From NCBI GenBank assembly GCA_964647825.1, contig CAZYJL010000001.1, positions 186,001-250,000 on the forward strand: a stretch of DNA of 64,000 nt, in the 5' to 3' direction. The stretch's first letter is position 1. Every line of letters starts with the position of its first letter. Shown here piece after piece: positions 35,725 through 45,056 of the stretch. A program made the translations under genes and the position numbers. This stretch comes from VFKI01 sp964647825 (GTDB lineage: Bacteria > Pseudomonadota > Gammaproteobacteria > DSM-16500). Below the pieces are notes generated by a model that was not told the DNA's origin, searched no databases, and saw only the letters and a program-made list of their open reading frames with translations.

Positions 35725-37792
35725 TTTTTTATTTGAGATACAAACAGAAGAACTGCCACCGAAAGCGTTATTGCGGCTTGCGAAAAGTTTATTGTCGGAA
35801 GTCACTGTGCGTTTGCAAAAATTAGCATTGCCTTTTCATTCGGGTGAATTTTTTGCAACACCACGTCGTTTAGCAATTCGAATTAACAAGTTAACTGAAA
35901 AGCAAATTGATACGTTGGTCGAGCGTAAAGGTCCTGCATTAAAAGCGGCGTTTGGTGCAGCGGGTCAGCCTACACCCGCTTGTATTGGTTTTGCACGCTC
36001 TTGTGGTGTCACACCTGCAGAGTTAATTGTGATTAGTGAAAAAGATCGTGAATGGGTCGGTTTCCGTGAAACAGTGGCAGGTAAAACGGTGGAAGAATTA
36101 TTACCCACCGTGATGCGTGAAGCGTTAGCCGCTTTACCGATTCCCAAAAGAATGCGTTGGGGGGCGCAGCTTGAGGCGTTTGTTCGACCTGTGCATTCTG
36201 TGATTTTATTATACGGTCGCAAAGTGATTACGACGGAATTATTTGGTTGTCAAAGTAGTCAAATGACCATGGGACATCGTTTTCATAGCCACAAAGCGAT
36301 TCCTATTACAATGCCTGCATATTATGAAAAAAATCTTGAGCGACATTTTGTGATTGCCGATTTTGCACGACGCCGTCAAATGATTCAGGACAGTATTACA
36401 GAAATAGCAATCTCTGTTGGCGGTATCGCGCGTTTGGATGAGGCTTTGTTGGATGAGGTAACGGGTTTAGTTGAATGGCCGGTTGCGGTGAGTGGTCATT
36501 TCGATAAAAACTTTTTGTTGATGCCGTCAGAGATTTTAATTTCTGCTATGCAAGATCATCAACGCTATTTTCCAGTCGTCGATAAAAAAGGAAAATTATT
36601 ACCGCGTTTTATTACAGTATTGAATCTTGTCAGTCGTGATGTGCAGCATGTGATTGCCGGCAATGAACGTGTGTTGCGTGCGCGCTTATCGGATGCCGCT
36701 TTCTTTTTTGAAAATGATAAAAAGCAGACTCTCGCATCTCGTTGTGAAAAAGATGGTAGGTTAGAACATACGGTGTTTCATGCAAAATTAGGAACATTAG
36801 CAGATCGCAGTCGTCGAGTGGCAATGTTAGCGGAGTATATTGCAAATAAATTAGGTGCAGATAGTACTTTGGCAAAACGTGCCGGACATTTAGCATTCGC
36901 TGATCTTGCGACAGAGGTCGTCGGAGAATTTCCAGAGTTACAAGGCACAATGGGAAAATATTACGCGCTATCGGACGGCGAACCCTCTGAGATTGCGCAA
37001 GCTTTAGCAGAACAGTATTTGCCACGTTTTGCCGGCGATAAATTGCCGCAGTCAATTATTGGAAATGTTTTAGCATTAGCTAGCCGTGTTGATTTATTAA
37101 CGGGTATTTTCGGTGTGCGTGAAATGCCAACAGGTGATCGTGATCCATTTGCGTTGCGACGTGCAGCGCTTGGTATTGTGCGTATTTTGATTGAGAAAAA
37201 AATACAGCTAAATATTAAGGAAATAGTCAATTTTGCAGTGACGCTTTATCCAGAGAAAATGATTGCGACTAAAACAATTGAAGAAGTGACGAATTTTATT
37301 TTTGAGCGATTAAAATATTGGTACGTTGATCAAGGTATTCCAACGGATGTGTTTGCGGCAGTTGCAGCTGTCGGTGTGCTATCGCCATATGATTTTCATC
37401 AACGTGTGCAAGCAGTACAAGAATTTATACGTTTACCCGAAGCAGCATCTCTCAGTATTGCTAATAAACGTGTGAATAATATTTTATCGAAATCAGAAAA
37501 TGAAATTGATCAAAATAAAGAAATTAATGCGAAATTATTTGAATTAGCTGCTGAGAAAAACTTGGCAGCAGCGCTTGCACGCAAACGTGATATTGTGCTG
37601 AATTTTTCAAAAAATGGAAATTACGCACGGGCGTTAAGTGAGTTATCTTCATTACGTATGCCAGTCGATGATTTTTTTGCAAATGTGTTAGTGATGGCAG
37701 AAGATGAGGATCAAAGACATAATCGTTTGCAATTATTAGTGCAATTGCGCGCTTTATTTTTGCATGTCGCTGATATTGCGTGTTTGCAATAA
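35711..37792 (+). CDS. glyS: glycyl-tRNA synthetase beta subunit
   Basis: 693 aa from the ATG at 35711, chosen because the family begins with a sequence like ADFLFEIQTEELPPKAL and AGGAAAAG precedes it. The frame is open further upstream inside glyQ, but that part is not family-like. The beta subunit binds tRNA-Gly through its C-terminal anticodon-binding (DALR-like) region. Conserved phrases include PTPACIGFARSCGV, PKRMRWG and the HD-like DLATEVVGEFPELQGTMG stretch. Confidence 0.96.
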   Translation: MRRADFLFEIQTEELPPKALLRLAKSLLSEVTVRLQKLALPFHSGEFFATPRRLAIRINKLTEKQIDTLVERKGPALKAAFGAAGQPTPACIGFARSCGVTPAELIVISEKDREWVGFRETVAGKTVEELLPTVMREALAALPIPKRMRWGAQLEAFVRPVHSVILLYGRKVITTELFGCQSSQMTMGHRFHSHKAIPITMPAYYEKNLERHFVIADFARRRQMIQDSITEIAISVGGIARLDEALLDEVTGLVEWPVAVSGHFDKNFLLMPSEILISAMQDHQRYFPVVDKKGKLLPRFITVLNLVSRDVQHVIAGNERVLRARLSDAAFFFENDKKQTLASRCEKDGRLEHTVFHAKLGTLADRSRRVAMLAEYIANKLGADSTLAKRAGHLAFADLATEVVGEFPELQGTMGKYYALSDGEPSEIAQALAEQYLPRFAGDKLPQSIIGNVLALASRVDLLTGIFGVREMPTGDRDPFALRRAALGIVRILIEKKIQLNIKEIVNFAVTLYPEKMIATKTIEEVTNFIFERLKYWYVDQGIPTDVFAAVAAVGVLSPYDFHQRVQAVQEFIRLPEAASLSIANKRVNNILSKSENEIDQNKEINAKLFELAAEKNLAAALARKRDIVLNFSKNGNYARALSELSSLRMPVDDFFANVLVMAEDEDQRHNRLQLLVQLRALFLHVADIACLQ

Positions 37793-37824
37793 TTAAAAAG
37801 TTTAGGAGTAAGAAGTCGGAAAAC

Positions 37825-38415
37825 ATGTCAATCAAAAAGAAAGTATTGATTCTTGATCGTGATGGTGTGATTAATCATGATCCAACGGGTTATATTAGTT
37901 CGCCAGAAGCATGGCAGCCAATCCCTGGGAGTTTGTCAGCGATTGCGACGTTAAATCGTGCGGGTTGGCATGTGTTTGTCGTGACAAATCAATCCGGGAT
38001 TGGTCGTGGTTATTATGATCTCGAAGATTTATCACGTATCCATGAAAAAATGTTACGCGCACTTGCAGCAGAAGGCGGCTATATAGAAGAAATTTTTTAT
38101 TGTCCGCATGAACCAGAGGCAAAATGTGATTGTCGCAAACCGGCGCCTGGTCTTTTTTTAGATTTACAAAAAAAGTTTGATATCGATTTAACGCAAGCCT
38201 TTTTTGTTGGAGATAAATTGTCAGATGTGCGTGCAGCACGAGCTGTCGGTTGTCAGCCCATATTAGTCTTAACGGGAAATGGTAGACAAACGATGCAAGA
38301 TAACCCTGCATTAGATGTGCCGTGCTTTGCTGATTTAGCGGCTTTTGCTATGCATTTGCTACAGCTGGCTGCGTCGCCAGAGGAGAGAGGTTGTGAAAAA
38401 TCATCAAAAAAATAA
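37825..38415 (+). CDS. gmhB: D-glycero-D-manno-heptose 1,7-bisphosphate 7-phosphatase
   Basis: HAD-superfamily phosphatase of the ADP-heptose pathway for LPS inner core. The nucleophile motif is ILDRDGVINHD, followed by VVTNQSGIGRGYY and the zinc loop CPHEPEAKCDCRKPAPG (Cys-His-Cys-Cys), then FVGDKLSDVRAARAVG. The ATG at 37825 follows a TAGGAG-type site; 196 aa. Its end overlaps plsC by 23 nt. Position next to glyS is common in gammaproteobacteria. Confidence 0.95.
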   Translation: MSIKKKVLILDRDGVINHDPTGYISSPEAWQPIPGSLSAIATLNRAGWHVFVVTNQSGIGRGYYDLEDLSRIHEKMLRALAAEGGYIEEIFYCPHEPEAKCDCRKPAPGLFLDLQKKFDIDLTQAFFVGDKLSDVRAARAVGCQPILVLTGNGRQTMQDNPALDVPCFADLAAFAMHLLQLAASPEERGCEKSSKK

Positions 38416-39211
38416 AGGTTTTTTTGCGTTGTGTGGTTACATGAATCAATTTCTTTGTTCTTCTCTTTTTTCGATTCTATTATTTGTGATTACCATTATT
38501 TACAGTGTGTTTTGTTTAATATGTCGTCCGCTGCCGTTAGCTTTTCGCTGTCGCATGATTGATGCATGGACGATTAGTATGATTGCGTTACTAAAATGGA
38601 TTTGTCGTGTTGATTATCAAGTGGAAGGATTAGAAAATATTCCGCAAGATCGCGTGGGTGTAGTGTTTAGCAAGCATCAATCGACATGGGAAACCTTTTT
38701 TTTACCACGTTATTTTCGTCAAGCGGCGATTATTTTAAAGCGTGAATTGTTATGGGTGCCGTTTTTTGGTTGGGGGTTGGCGAATACGGATCCGATAGCA
38801 ATTAATCGCAATTTAAAATCTTCGGCGATGGAGCAGATAATTAAGAAAGGAAAAGCGTATTTAGCAGCAGGTCGATGGATTATTGTGTATCCGGAAGGTA
38901 CACGCATTTCTCCGGGAAAAAATGGGAATTTTCGTCCTGGTGGTGCGCGTTTAGCGGTTGCAGCAGAGTGTCCGATCATTCCTGTGGCGCACAATGCCGG
39001 GTATTTTTGGCCGAAACGGGGATTTATCAAACGTCCAGGGACGATTCATGTGGTGTTTGGCCCGGTAATAGAAACAAAAGGGCGTACGGTTGAAACCGTG
39101 TTGGCAGAAGCCACGCAATGGATAGAAAACAAAATGTTGGTCTTAGATGCGGAAGCGCGTGCGCAATTAGGTGATCTGTATTTAAAAAATAAGGAAAGTA
39201 AGCGCGGATGA
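38393..39211 (+). CDS. plsC: 1-acyl-sn-glycerol-3-phosphate acyltransferase family protein
   Basis: 272-aa membrane-associated acyltransferase from the GTG at 38393 (AGGAGAGAGG upstream). An N-terminal membrane helix (SILLFVITIIYSVFCLI) is followed by the PlsC motifs: SKHQSTWET (a variant of NHxxxxD with Lys-His and Glu), INRN, YPEGTRISPG and PIIPVAHNAG. The substrate could be lysophosphatidate or another lysophospholipid. It overlaps waaG by four bases (ATGA). Confidence 0.88.
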   Translation: MKNHQKNKGFFALCGYMNQFLCSSLFSILLFVITIIYSVFCLICRPLPLAFRCRMIDAWTISMIALLKWICRVDYQVEGLENIPQDRVGVVFSKHQSTWETFFLPRYFRQAAIILKRELLWVPFFGWGLANTDPIAINRNLKSSAMEQIIKKGKAYLAAGRWIIVYPEGTRISPGKNGNFRPGGARLAVAAECPIIPVAHNAGYFWPKRGFIKRPGTIHVVFGPVIETKGRTVETVLAEATQWIENKMLVLDAEARAQLGDLYLKNKESKRG

Positions 39212-40326
39212 CTTTTGCCTTTTGTTTGTTTCGCTATTTCCCTTTTGGCGGTTTGCAGCGTGATTTTTTACGTATTGCGCAAGTATTACTAGCACGTGGA
39301 CATACGGTGACGGTCTACACGATGAAATGGGAAGGTGAGCAAATTCCTGGGTTGACGGTGCATGTTGTGCCGGTAGCAGGTTGGCAAAATCATACGCGCA
39401 TTCGTCAATTTACTGAAAAAGTAAGAGTTTTTTTGCAGGAAAAAAAAGTAGATTGTATTGTTGGCTTTAATAAAATGCCGGGGTTAGATGTCTATTATGC
39501 AGCAGATACCTGTTTTCAAGCGAAAGCGCGGCAGCAACATGGTGCATGGTATCGATTCACGCCACGTTATTTAGCCATGCGTGCGTTAGAAGAAAGTGTA
39601 TTTGGTAAAAATGCATCAACTCGTATTTTCTTAATTGCCCCTAAAGAACAAGCAGTTTTTATGCGTTATTATCAAACGCCAGCACAACGTTTTTATTTGT
39701 TACCACCCGGCATTGCGCGTGATCGCATGGCGCCTCCTGACCGAAAAAATCAGCGTGCAGTAAAACGAAAAACATTACACATCACAGCAGAAACGTTTTT
39801 ATTATTATTTGTTGGTTCGGGATTTAAAACAAAAGGGTTGGATCGCGTTTTACACGCATTGGCGTCTTTACCAGTGAAATTGAAAGCGCGTTGTCGGTTG
39901 ATGATTGTCGGTAGAGATCATCAGCACGTATATCAACAATTAGCACAGCGTTTGCAGATAGCGCAGCAGATTGATTTTGCGGGTGGGCGTGACGATATTC
40001 CTGAGCTCATGCTCGCAGCCGATGTGTTAGTCCATCCCGCGCGCAATGAAAATACGGGTACTGTCTTGCTGGAAGCTGTTATTGCTGGGTTGCCGGTGTT
40101 AACCACAGATGTCTGTGGGTATGCGGATTATGTTGTGCAAGCGGGTGCGGGTCAGGTATTGTCCTCCCCTTTTGATCAAAAAAAGCTCACCGAGGTATTG
40201 CAAGACATGCTATTATCCCCAAATCGACAAAAATGGTCCGAAAATGGACAGTTGTTTGGGCGGCAGGCGGATTTGTATAGCTTGCCGGAACGGGCAGCCG
40301 ATTTGCTTGAGTCATTTGTTATATGA
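39208..40326 (+). CDS. waaG: LPS core glycosyltransferase WaaG (GT4)
   Basis: 372-aa GT-B glycosyltransferase resembling E. coli WaaG, which adds glucose to heptose II of the LPS core at the cytoplasmic face. Diagnostic phrases: FCLFRYFPFGGLQRDFLRIA, GFNKMPGLDVYYAADTCF and the retaining GT4 donor site HPARNENTGTVLLEAVIAG. The operon with gmhB and waaP supports the role. It overlaps waaP by four bases. Confidence 0.95.
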   Translation: MTFAFCLFRYFPFGGLQRDFLRIAQVLLARGHTVTVYTMKWEGEQIPGLTVHVVPVAGWQNHTRIRQFTEKVRVFLQEKKVDCIVGFNKMPGLDVYYAADTCFQAKARQQHGAWYRFTPRYLAMRALEESVFGKNASTRIFLIAPKEQAVFMRYYQTPAQRFYLLPPGIARDRMAPPDRKNQRAVKRKTLHITAETFLLLFVGSGFKTKGLDRVLHALASLPVKLKARCRLMIVGRDHQHVYQQLAQRLQIAQQIDFAGGRDDIPELMLAADVLVHPARNENTGTVLLEAVIAGLPVLTTDVCGYADYVVQAGAGQVLSSPFDQKKLTEVLQDMLLSPNRQKWSENGQLFGRQADLYSLPERAADLLESFVI

Positions 40327-41144
40327 TTTGGATGCATACAACGATTCTTCCTTTTTTTTCAGAAAATAGGTCTGAAGAGGCCATATTTGCGTCTGTGATG
40401 GCACTTGCTGGGACAGTGTATCGTGATCAAGAAAACCGTCGTACGCAGCGTATTGTACATGGAGAAAATCGTTGGTTTTTGAAAACGCATCGCGGCGTCG
40501 GTTGGAAAGAAATTCTGATTAATTTAATGCAATTGCGTTTACCGGTATTAGGCGCACGTCATGAATGGCGAGCCATTCAACGATTAAATGATTTAGCGAT
40601 TCCGACGTTAACGGTGCTGGCTTATGGGGAACGGGGATGGCATCCAGCGTATCGTCAGTCTTTTTTATTAACGCGTGAATTGCCGCCATCGATTTCATTG
40701 GAAGAACTGGTGCAGCAAATGCCAATGCGACCGATTTCTTTTCGTTTAAAAAAACAGCTTATTTTACAAGTGGCGCAGATTGCACAGACATTACATCGAC
40801 ATGGCGTGAATCATCGCGATTTTTATTTATGTCATTTTTTATTAGATTTGGCGTCATTAAACTTATTTGAAACATCGCAGGCTACATCAGCAAAATTAGT
40901 TTTATATGTGATTGATCTACATCGCGCAGGTGTTCGCAAAAAAACAGCGTTACGTTGGATTATAAAAGATCTTGCCGGCTTGTATTTTTCCGGGCACGAT
41001 GCCGGTTTAACGCAGCGTGATTATTTACGCTTTATGCGAGCGTATCAAGGGAGTGAAACGATTCATTTTTCACAAAAAGAAAGGATCTTCTGGCAAAAGG
41101 TGAAAAAACGTGGCGATAAATTATATGCAAGACATGCAAACTAA
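40323..41144 (+). CDS. waaP: LPS core heptose(I) kinase WaaP
   Basis: 273-aa kinase-fold protein phosphorylating heptose I. Family phrases are GVGWKEILINLMQLRLPVLGARHEW (nucleotide and substrate region), the catalytic HRHGVNHRDFYLCHFLLD (HRD-like with Asp) and LYVIDLHRAGVR (metal Asp). The length equals E. coli WaaP. It overlaps waaG by four nt and is followed by a related tandem kinase. Confidence 0.94.
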   Translation: MIWMHTTILPFFSENRSEEAIFASVMALAGTVYRDQENRRTQRIVHGENRWFLKTHRGVGWKEILINLMQLRLPVLGARHEWRAIQRLNDLAIPTLTVLAYGERGWHPAYRQSFLLTRELPPSISLEELVQQMPMRPISFRLKKQLILQVAQIAQTLHRHGVNHRDFYLCHFLLDLASLNLFETSQATSAKLVLYVIDLHRAGVRKKTALRWIIKDLAGLYFSGHDAGLTQRDYLRFMRAYQGSETIHFSQKERIFWQKVKKRGDKLYARHAN

Positions 41145-42585
41145 AATGAATAATTCGAGTGTGACATGGAAACAACTCTATAAAAAACCACAAACTGTGT
41201 TGTTTCCTTTTGAATTACAGGTTTCGACAGAATTACCATCGGTGCGATGTGAGCAACTATTACGTTTATTACCCAAGAAACGTATGGTATTTGCAGGTAA
41301 TTGGCAAGGTGTGCCGGTGATTGTAAAAATTTTTTTACAACCTGGACGTGCAGGGCAACACTGGGCACATGAAGTAAAACATTTAAAAAAATTAGCGGAA
41401 ACGGGCATTGCCATGCCAAAGTTATTATATTGCGGCAAATCCATGCACGACAAAATGCCGGTGTTGATAACAAGTAAGATTGAACAAGCGATCGGTTTAG
41501 ACAGTTTATGGCAGCGGCATGCGTTTACAACGTATGGCACACGTTTGATGGAAGCAATGACGTTGGAGCTTGCGACGCAACATGTCATGGGTGTTGTGCA
41601 AAATGATTTACATCTGGGTAATTTCTTATTGAAGCAACAAGATATTTATACGATTGATTGCGCAGCGATTCAGTTTTTTAATGAACCATTATCGCCGGAT
41701 AAAAGCATTGATCATTTAGCCTTATTTTTCGCGCAATTGGGTGCTGGTACAGAAAAATTATGTGATGCGCTTTATACTCTCTATGCAAAAGCGCGTGGCT
41801 GGCAAATAAAAGAAAGTGATTTTGTCTATTTAAGAAAAAAAACACATTTGTATTTAAGAAGACGTTTAAATTTATTTAAAGAAAAAGCGATGCGTAATTC
41901 AACGCAATTTTCTCGAAAAAGTTTTTTCAATAAGCGAATACATTTTGATCGTCATTATACCTCCCCTGCATTTTTAGAATTTTTAATCAATCCAGAAAGT
42001 GTTTTCCAACAAAGTAATGCGGTGTTATTGAAGAATGGGCGCTCATCGACGGTGATACGTGTGCGGATTGGTGAGCAAGATTTAGTGGTCAAACGTTATA
42101 ATATAAAATCTTTTTCGCATTGGTTGCGGCGCTGTTTGCGGATGACGCGTGCGGTGCGTTGTTGGCAGCGGGCGCATGTGTTGTTGCATGCGGGTATCCC
42201 GGTGGCAAAACCGGTGGCGTGTATTGAAAAACGTTTTTTTGGATTACGACACACATCATGGTTTGTAACAGAATTTGTGGAAGGACCGGATGCGGGCCAG
42301 TATTTTGCAACGCATGAGGCAACAGAACCGCATTGTCAGCGTCTTGCAAAACGGATGGTAAAAATGTTGGAGGCGTTGGCAGAGCTCAGAATGAGTCACG
42401 GCGATCTCAAGGCAACCAATATTATTGTGCATGGCCCAGAGCACCATGAGAAACCTGTTTTAATCGATTTAGATGGCGTGAGGCGGCATTACCTAACGGA
42501 TCAGCAACAGATTTTATCCAAAGAATTGCAGCGTTTATTGCAAAACTGGGAACATCAAGCGGCGATCCGGGCATTGTTTGAGTAA
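41125..42585 (+). CDS. tandem-kinase protein of the LPS kinase (Kdo/WaaP-like) group
   Basis: About 486 aa. Two kinase-like domains are visible. Domain 1 (residues about 30-255) has VPVIVKIFL (Lys), VVQNDLHLGNFLL (catalytic loop) and IYTIDCAAIQF (metal Asp). Domain 2 (about 285-486) has DLVVKRYNIKS, SHGDLKATNIIV and PVLIDLDGVRRH. Both catalytic Asp and metal Asp residues are retained. The start is ambiguous among ATGs at 41125, 41134 and 41146 and a GTG at 41110. It overlaps waaP, so it likely phosphorylates an LPS core sugar; the exact acceptor is unknown. Confidence 0.8.
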   Translation: MQDMQTKMNNSSVTWKQLYKKPQTVLFPFELQVSTELPSVRCEQLLRLLPKKRMVFAGNWQGVPVIVKIFLQPGRAGQHWAHEVKHLKKLAETGIAMPKLLYCGKSMHDKMPVLITSKIEQAIGLDSLWQRHAFTTYGTRLMEAMTLELATQHVMGVVQNDLHLGNFLLKQQDIYTIDCAAIQFFNEPLSPDKSIDHLALFFAQLGAGTEKLCDALYTLYAKARGWQIKESDFVYLRKKTHLYLRRRLNLFKEKAMRNSTQFSRKSFFNKRIHFDRHYTSPAFLEFLINPESVFQQSNAVLLKNGRSSTVIRVRIGEQDLVVKRYNIKSFSHWLRRCLRMTRAVRCWQRAHVLLHAGIPVAKPVACIEKRFFGLRHTSWFVTEFVEGPDAGQYFATHEATEPHCQRLAKRMVKMLEALAELRMSHGDLKATNIIVHGPEHHEKPVLIDLDGVRRHYLTDQQQILSKELQRLLQNWEHQAAIRALFE

Positions 42586-42635
42586 AAGCTAAAATAAATC
42601 TTGGTGTATTTGTATGATTGGCCTGTCTTCTCACG

Positions 42636-42819
42636 GCTAGGGCCACCTCATATAAATTGATATCTTTTCTATCTTTAAATTTAGTTTTTGGTAAAAAACT
42701 AACTATAAAAAATCTTGTTATCCGGCTTTACAACTTGTCACCCCGCAACAAGTGCGGGGCGACAGCTTTTTTTGTTAAAAATAGCTCATAAAAAGATCAA
42801 TTTATATGAGGTGGCCCTG
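42636..42819. mobile_element. hairpin element, second family, copy 1
   Basis: Ends AGGGCCACCTCATATAAATT and AATTTATATGAGGTGGCCCT are perfect inverted repeats. Flanking TTCTCACG occurs at 42628-42635 and 42820-42827, an 8-bp duplication. The interior carries one hairpin, TGTCACCCCGC-AACAAGT-GCGGGGCGACA, between the constant sequences AATCTTGT and GACAGCT. No ORF. Confidence 0.8.
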
Positions 42820-42820
42820 T

Positions 42821-42920
42821 TCTCACGTCGTATTTTTGATCTATCTTATTGATTATATTGAGAAAAGCATATTATCTGTTGTCTGTTGATTTTATTAATA
42901 ATTTGACTAAGTCAAATTTT
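42821..42920. repeat. duplicated leader segment, copy 1
   Basis: 100 bp about 93% identical to 44695-44794. It contains the palindrome AATTTGACTAAGTCAAATT at 42900-42918. It lies 283 bp before the 43203 gene. The rest of the gap to that gene (42921-43202) is AT-rich without further features. Confidence 0.85.
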
Positions 42921-43202
42921 AATACTTTTATAATTAGTTACTTAACTAGCATCGTAGCCAAATGATCGCATTATTTACACATTGCAAATTAATGGTTGAT
43001 TTTTGTTTTTATGCCGGAATTGCAGGATAATGCACTTGACCTTGATATTTTTTTAAAAATAAAGAAAGGGTGTGTTTTGAAGGGAAAAATTTATTAAAAA
43101 AGTAAATAAAACATATTAAAAAAAGCGTGAATCAAATTGGGAATTCGATTGCATTAGATATAGCAAAAATTATCCTCTACTGAAATGAATAATAGGAATT
43201 TT

Positions 43203-44318
43203 ATGAAAAAAGAAATGAAAAAAGAAGTCTATTGTGATAGCGATTCAAGAGTTATTTTTCAGGCAGCATTGGAATACTTAGAAGCACAAGAAAAGTTTAA
43301 ACCAGATTATGAATTACTACTAAAAGATTGGAATCGTGCTTCACATATGCAAATTCGACAAATGGATAAAAGTGAAAGTGTTCAATTAAAAGAGGAAATG
43401 TTTAAAACTCAAGAAGAAGTCATAGCGTTTTTTAGAAATAATTTACTCAAGAATGTTATCGAACAATATAAACTATCAGAAGAGGATATAAAAAATTGTA
43501 TAGATTTTTGTGCAACTGAAATGCACCAAAATGGCTTTTCATTGTTGCCTGTTGAAAATTCTTTAAAATTTTTTTTATTACATAAGTATAATTTTGTCAT
43601 TTATAATGTGAGCATAAAAGAAGATAAATTAATTAATAAGTTGATGATTACAGTGACCGATACTGGTTTTTCAATTTTGCATCGTGAACAATTTAATCAA
43701 ATAGGTATCGCAATGGGAGATACCTTTAAAGGAAAGGGGCAAATTCTTGCCGAGGTAACCTACGATGTGGATTTCACAACAAGAGACGCTGACGGAAAAA
43801 TTACACCAACAATCACCAGAGGAAAATCGAGCATAAAAGTCGAAGGTGAGAATTTTCAATCGTGTTTAAAACCGGTTGCAATGAGTATTAGAGAAATTAA
43901 GGAAAAAGAATTTGAAGAATTTATTAAAGGATTATCAGATGATGAAAAAGGTAAAGTGATCAAATTAAAAGAATTATGTGAGAATTACTTGGCACACCTT
44001 GAAGCAAGTTTAGAAAAAAAATTTGATCAGACGTGTGAAATGAAAGTCTTAAAAATAAAAAGTTTGTTAGATATTTTGCATAGTCAGCCAGATTCAACTA
44101 TTTTTGAAGAAAAGAAAGAGGATGAGATTGATAGTTTCCAGCAGGGTAAACTTGAAGAATTTAAACAATCTTTTCATGCGATGAAAAATTTTTTAGCACT
44201 GCGTCGTGATCGTTTTTCAATATTTAAAGCAAAAGGCGAAAAATTCGCAGATCAAGTGGAAGAACTTTTGTCATCAATGGCGCCTGATGACAGCCTGAAA
44301 ATAAGTATGAGTAAATAA
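43203..44318 (+). CDS. orphan soluble protein, unknown; possible effector
   Basis: 371 aa from the ATG at 43203, preceded by AGGAA (an ATG at 43185 lacks one). I do not recognise a family. It is rich in Lys/Glu, with an N-terminal helical region, a central beta-rich part (residues about 125-225: KLMITVTDTGFSIL, GQILAEVTYDVDF) and a C-terminal coiled-coil-like part (225-340). There is no signal peptide or membrane helix. It is flanked by dispersed repeats and shares its upstream leader with the next orphan gene. A strong inverted repeat lies after it at 44365-44404. Confidence 0.55.
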   Translation: MKKEMKKEVYCDSDSRVIFQAALEYLEAQEKFKPDYELLLKDWNRASHMQIRQMDKSESVQLKEEMFKTQEEVIAFFRNNLLKNVIEQYKLSEEDIKNCIDFCATEMHQNGFSLLPVENSLKFFLLHKYNFVIYNVSIKEDKLINKLMITVTDTGFSILHREQFNQIGIAMGDTFKGKGQILAEVTYDVDFTTRDADGKITPTITRGKSSIKVEGENFQSCLKPVAMSIREIKEKEFEEFIKGLSDDEKGKVIKLKELCENYLAHLEASLEKKFDQTCEMKVLKIKSLLDILHSQPDSTIFEEKKEDEIDSFQQGKLEEFKQSFHAMKNFLALRRDRFSIFKAKGEKFADQVEELLSSMAPDDSLKISMSK

Positions 44319-44364
44319 TTCATTACGGAAAATTGATGTTGCATTTTTGATTTGTGGTGACTAT

Positions 44365-44404
44365 CTGATTTGACAGTAAGTAAAAATTTGAACTGTCAAA
44401 TCAG
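44365..44404. promoter_or_regulatory. strong inverted repeat downstream of the 43203 gene
   Basis: CTGATTTGACAGT (44365-44377) and ACTGTCAAATCAG (44392-44404) form a perfect 13-bp stem with a 14-nt loop. No T-run follows, so it is not a standard intrinsic terminator. It could be a transcript-end hairpin or an operator; the TTTGAC/GTCAAA half-sites resemble the palindrome in the duplicated leader. Confidence 0.6.
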
Positions 44405-44480
44405 ATTTGAGCTAATACCTGATACATTTAAACGATTGTCATTATAAATGCATTTGTGTGTTCTCATATGTTTCTCACGG

Positions 44481-44694
44481 CAGGGTCACCTCATATGAAT
44501 TGATATTTTTTTTATATTAAATTTGGTTTTTAATCAAAAATTAACTAGAAAAATCTTGTCATCCCGCGGTTTATCCGCGGGATCCAGAAAATGATAGATA
44601 AAGAGACTGGATACCGCGCATAAAGCGCGGTATGACAGCTTCTTTTGTTAAAAATAGTCCAAAAAAAATATCAATTTATATGGGGTGGCCCTAG
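44481..44694. mobile_element. hairpin element, second family, copy 2
   Basis: Ends CAGGGTCACCTCATATGAATTGATA and TATCAATTTATATGGGGTGGCCCTAG (inverted). Flanking TCTCACGG at 44473-44480 and 44695-44702 is an 8-bp duplication. The same constant inner flanks as copy 1 (AATCTTGT ... GACAGCTT) enclose a different insert here: the paired REP-like hairpins at 44557-44637. Confidence 0.82.
44557..44637. repeat. paired REP-like hairpins inside the mobile element
   Basis: TGTCATCCCGCGG-TTTAT-CCGCGGGATCC, a 25-bp spacer, then GGATACCGCGC-ATAAA-GCGCGGTATGACA. This is the same bimodule as at 22560 and 48139, in the opposite order. Confidence 0.88.
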
Positions 44695-44794
44695 TCTCAC
44701 GGCCTATTTTTGATCTATATTATTGATTATATTGAAAAAAGCATATTATCTGTTGTCTGTTGATTTTATTGATAATTTGACTATGTCAAATTTA
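44695..44794. repeat. duplicated leader segment, copy 2
   Basis: About 93% identical to 42821-42920. The palindrome here is AATTTGAC-TAT-GTCAAATT (44774-44792). It is 263 bp before the 45057 gene. The remaining 44795-45040 is AT-rich without other recognisable features. Confidence 0.85.
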
Positions 44795-45056
44795 AATAGC
44801 AATATAATCAATAATTTAGCTATCATCTTTCGTTATCAAAAAAATCGTCTGCTATAAAAAATAGCTAGGTAAAAATTTGATTATTTGTATGGGTATCAAT
44901 GCAATGTAATCCATTGAAAAATTTAGTAAATTAGTATTTAAATTAGCTAAAATTTTCCTTTTTGTTTATTTTATGTTTGTCATTTAAGTTTCTAGCTGGT
45001 AGACTGCCGTCATTTTCTGGTGACGTGGTGTGACTGCCTAATTGGAGAGCTATCTC

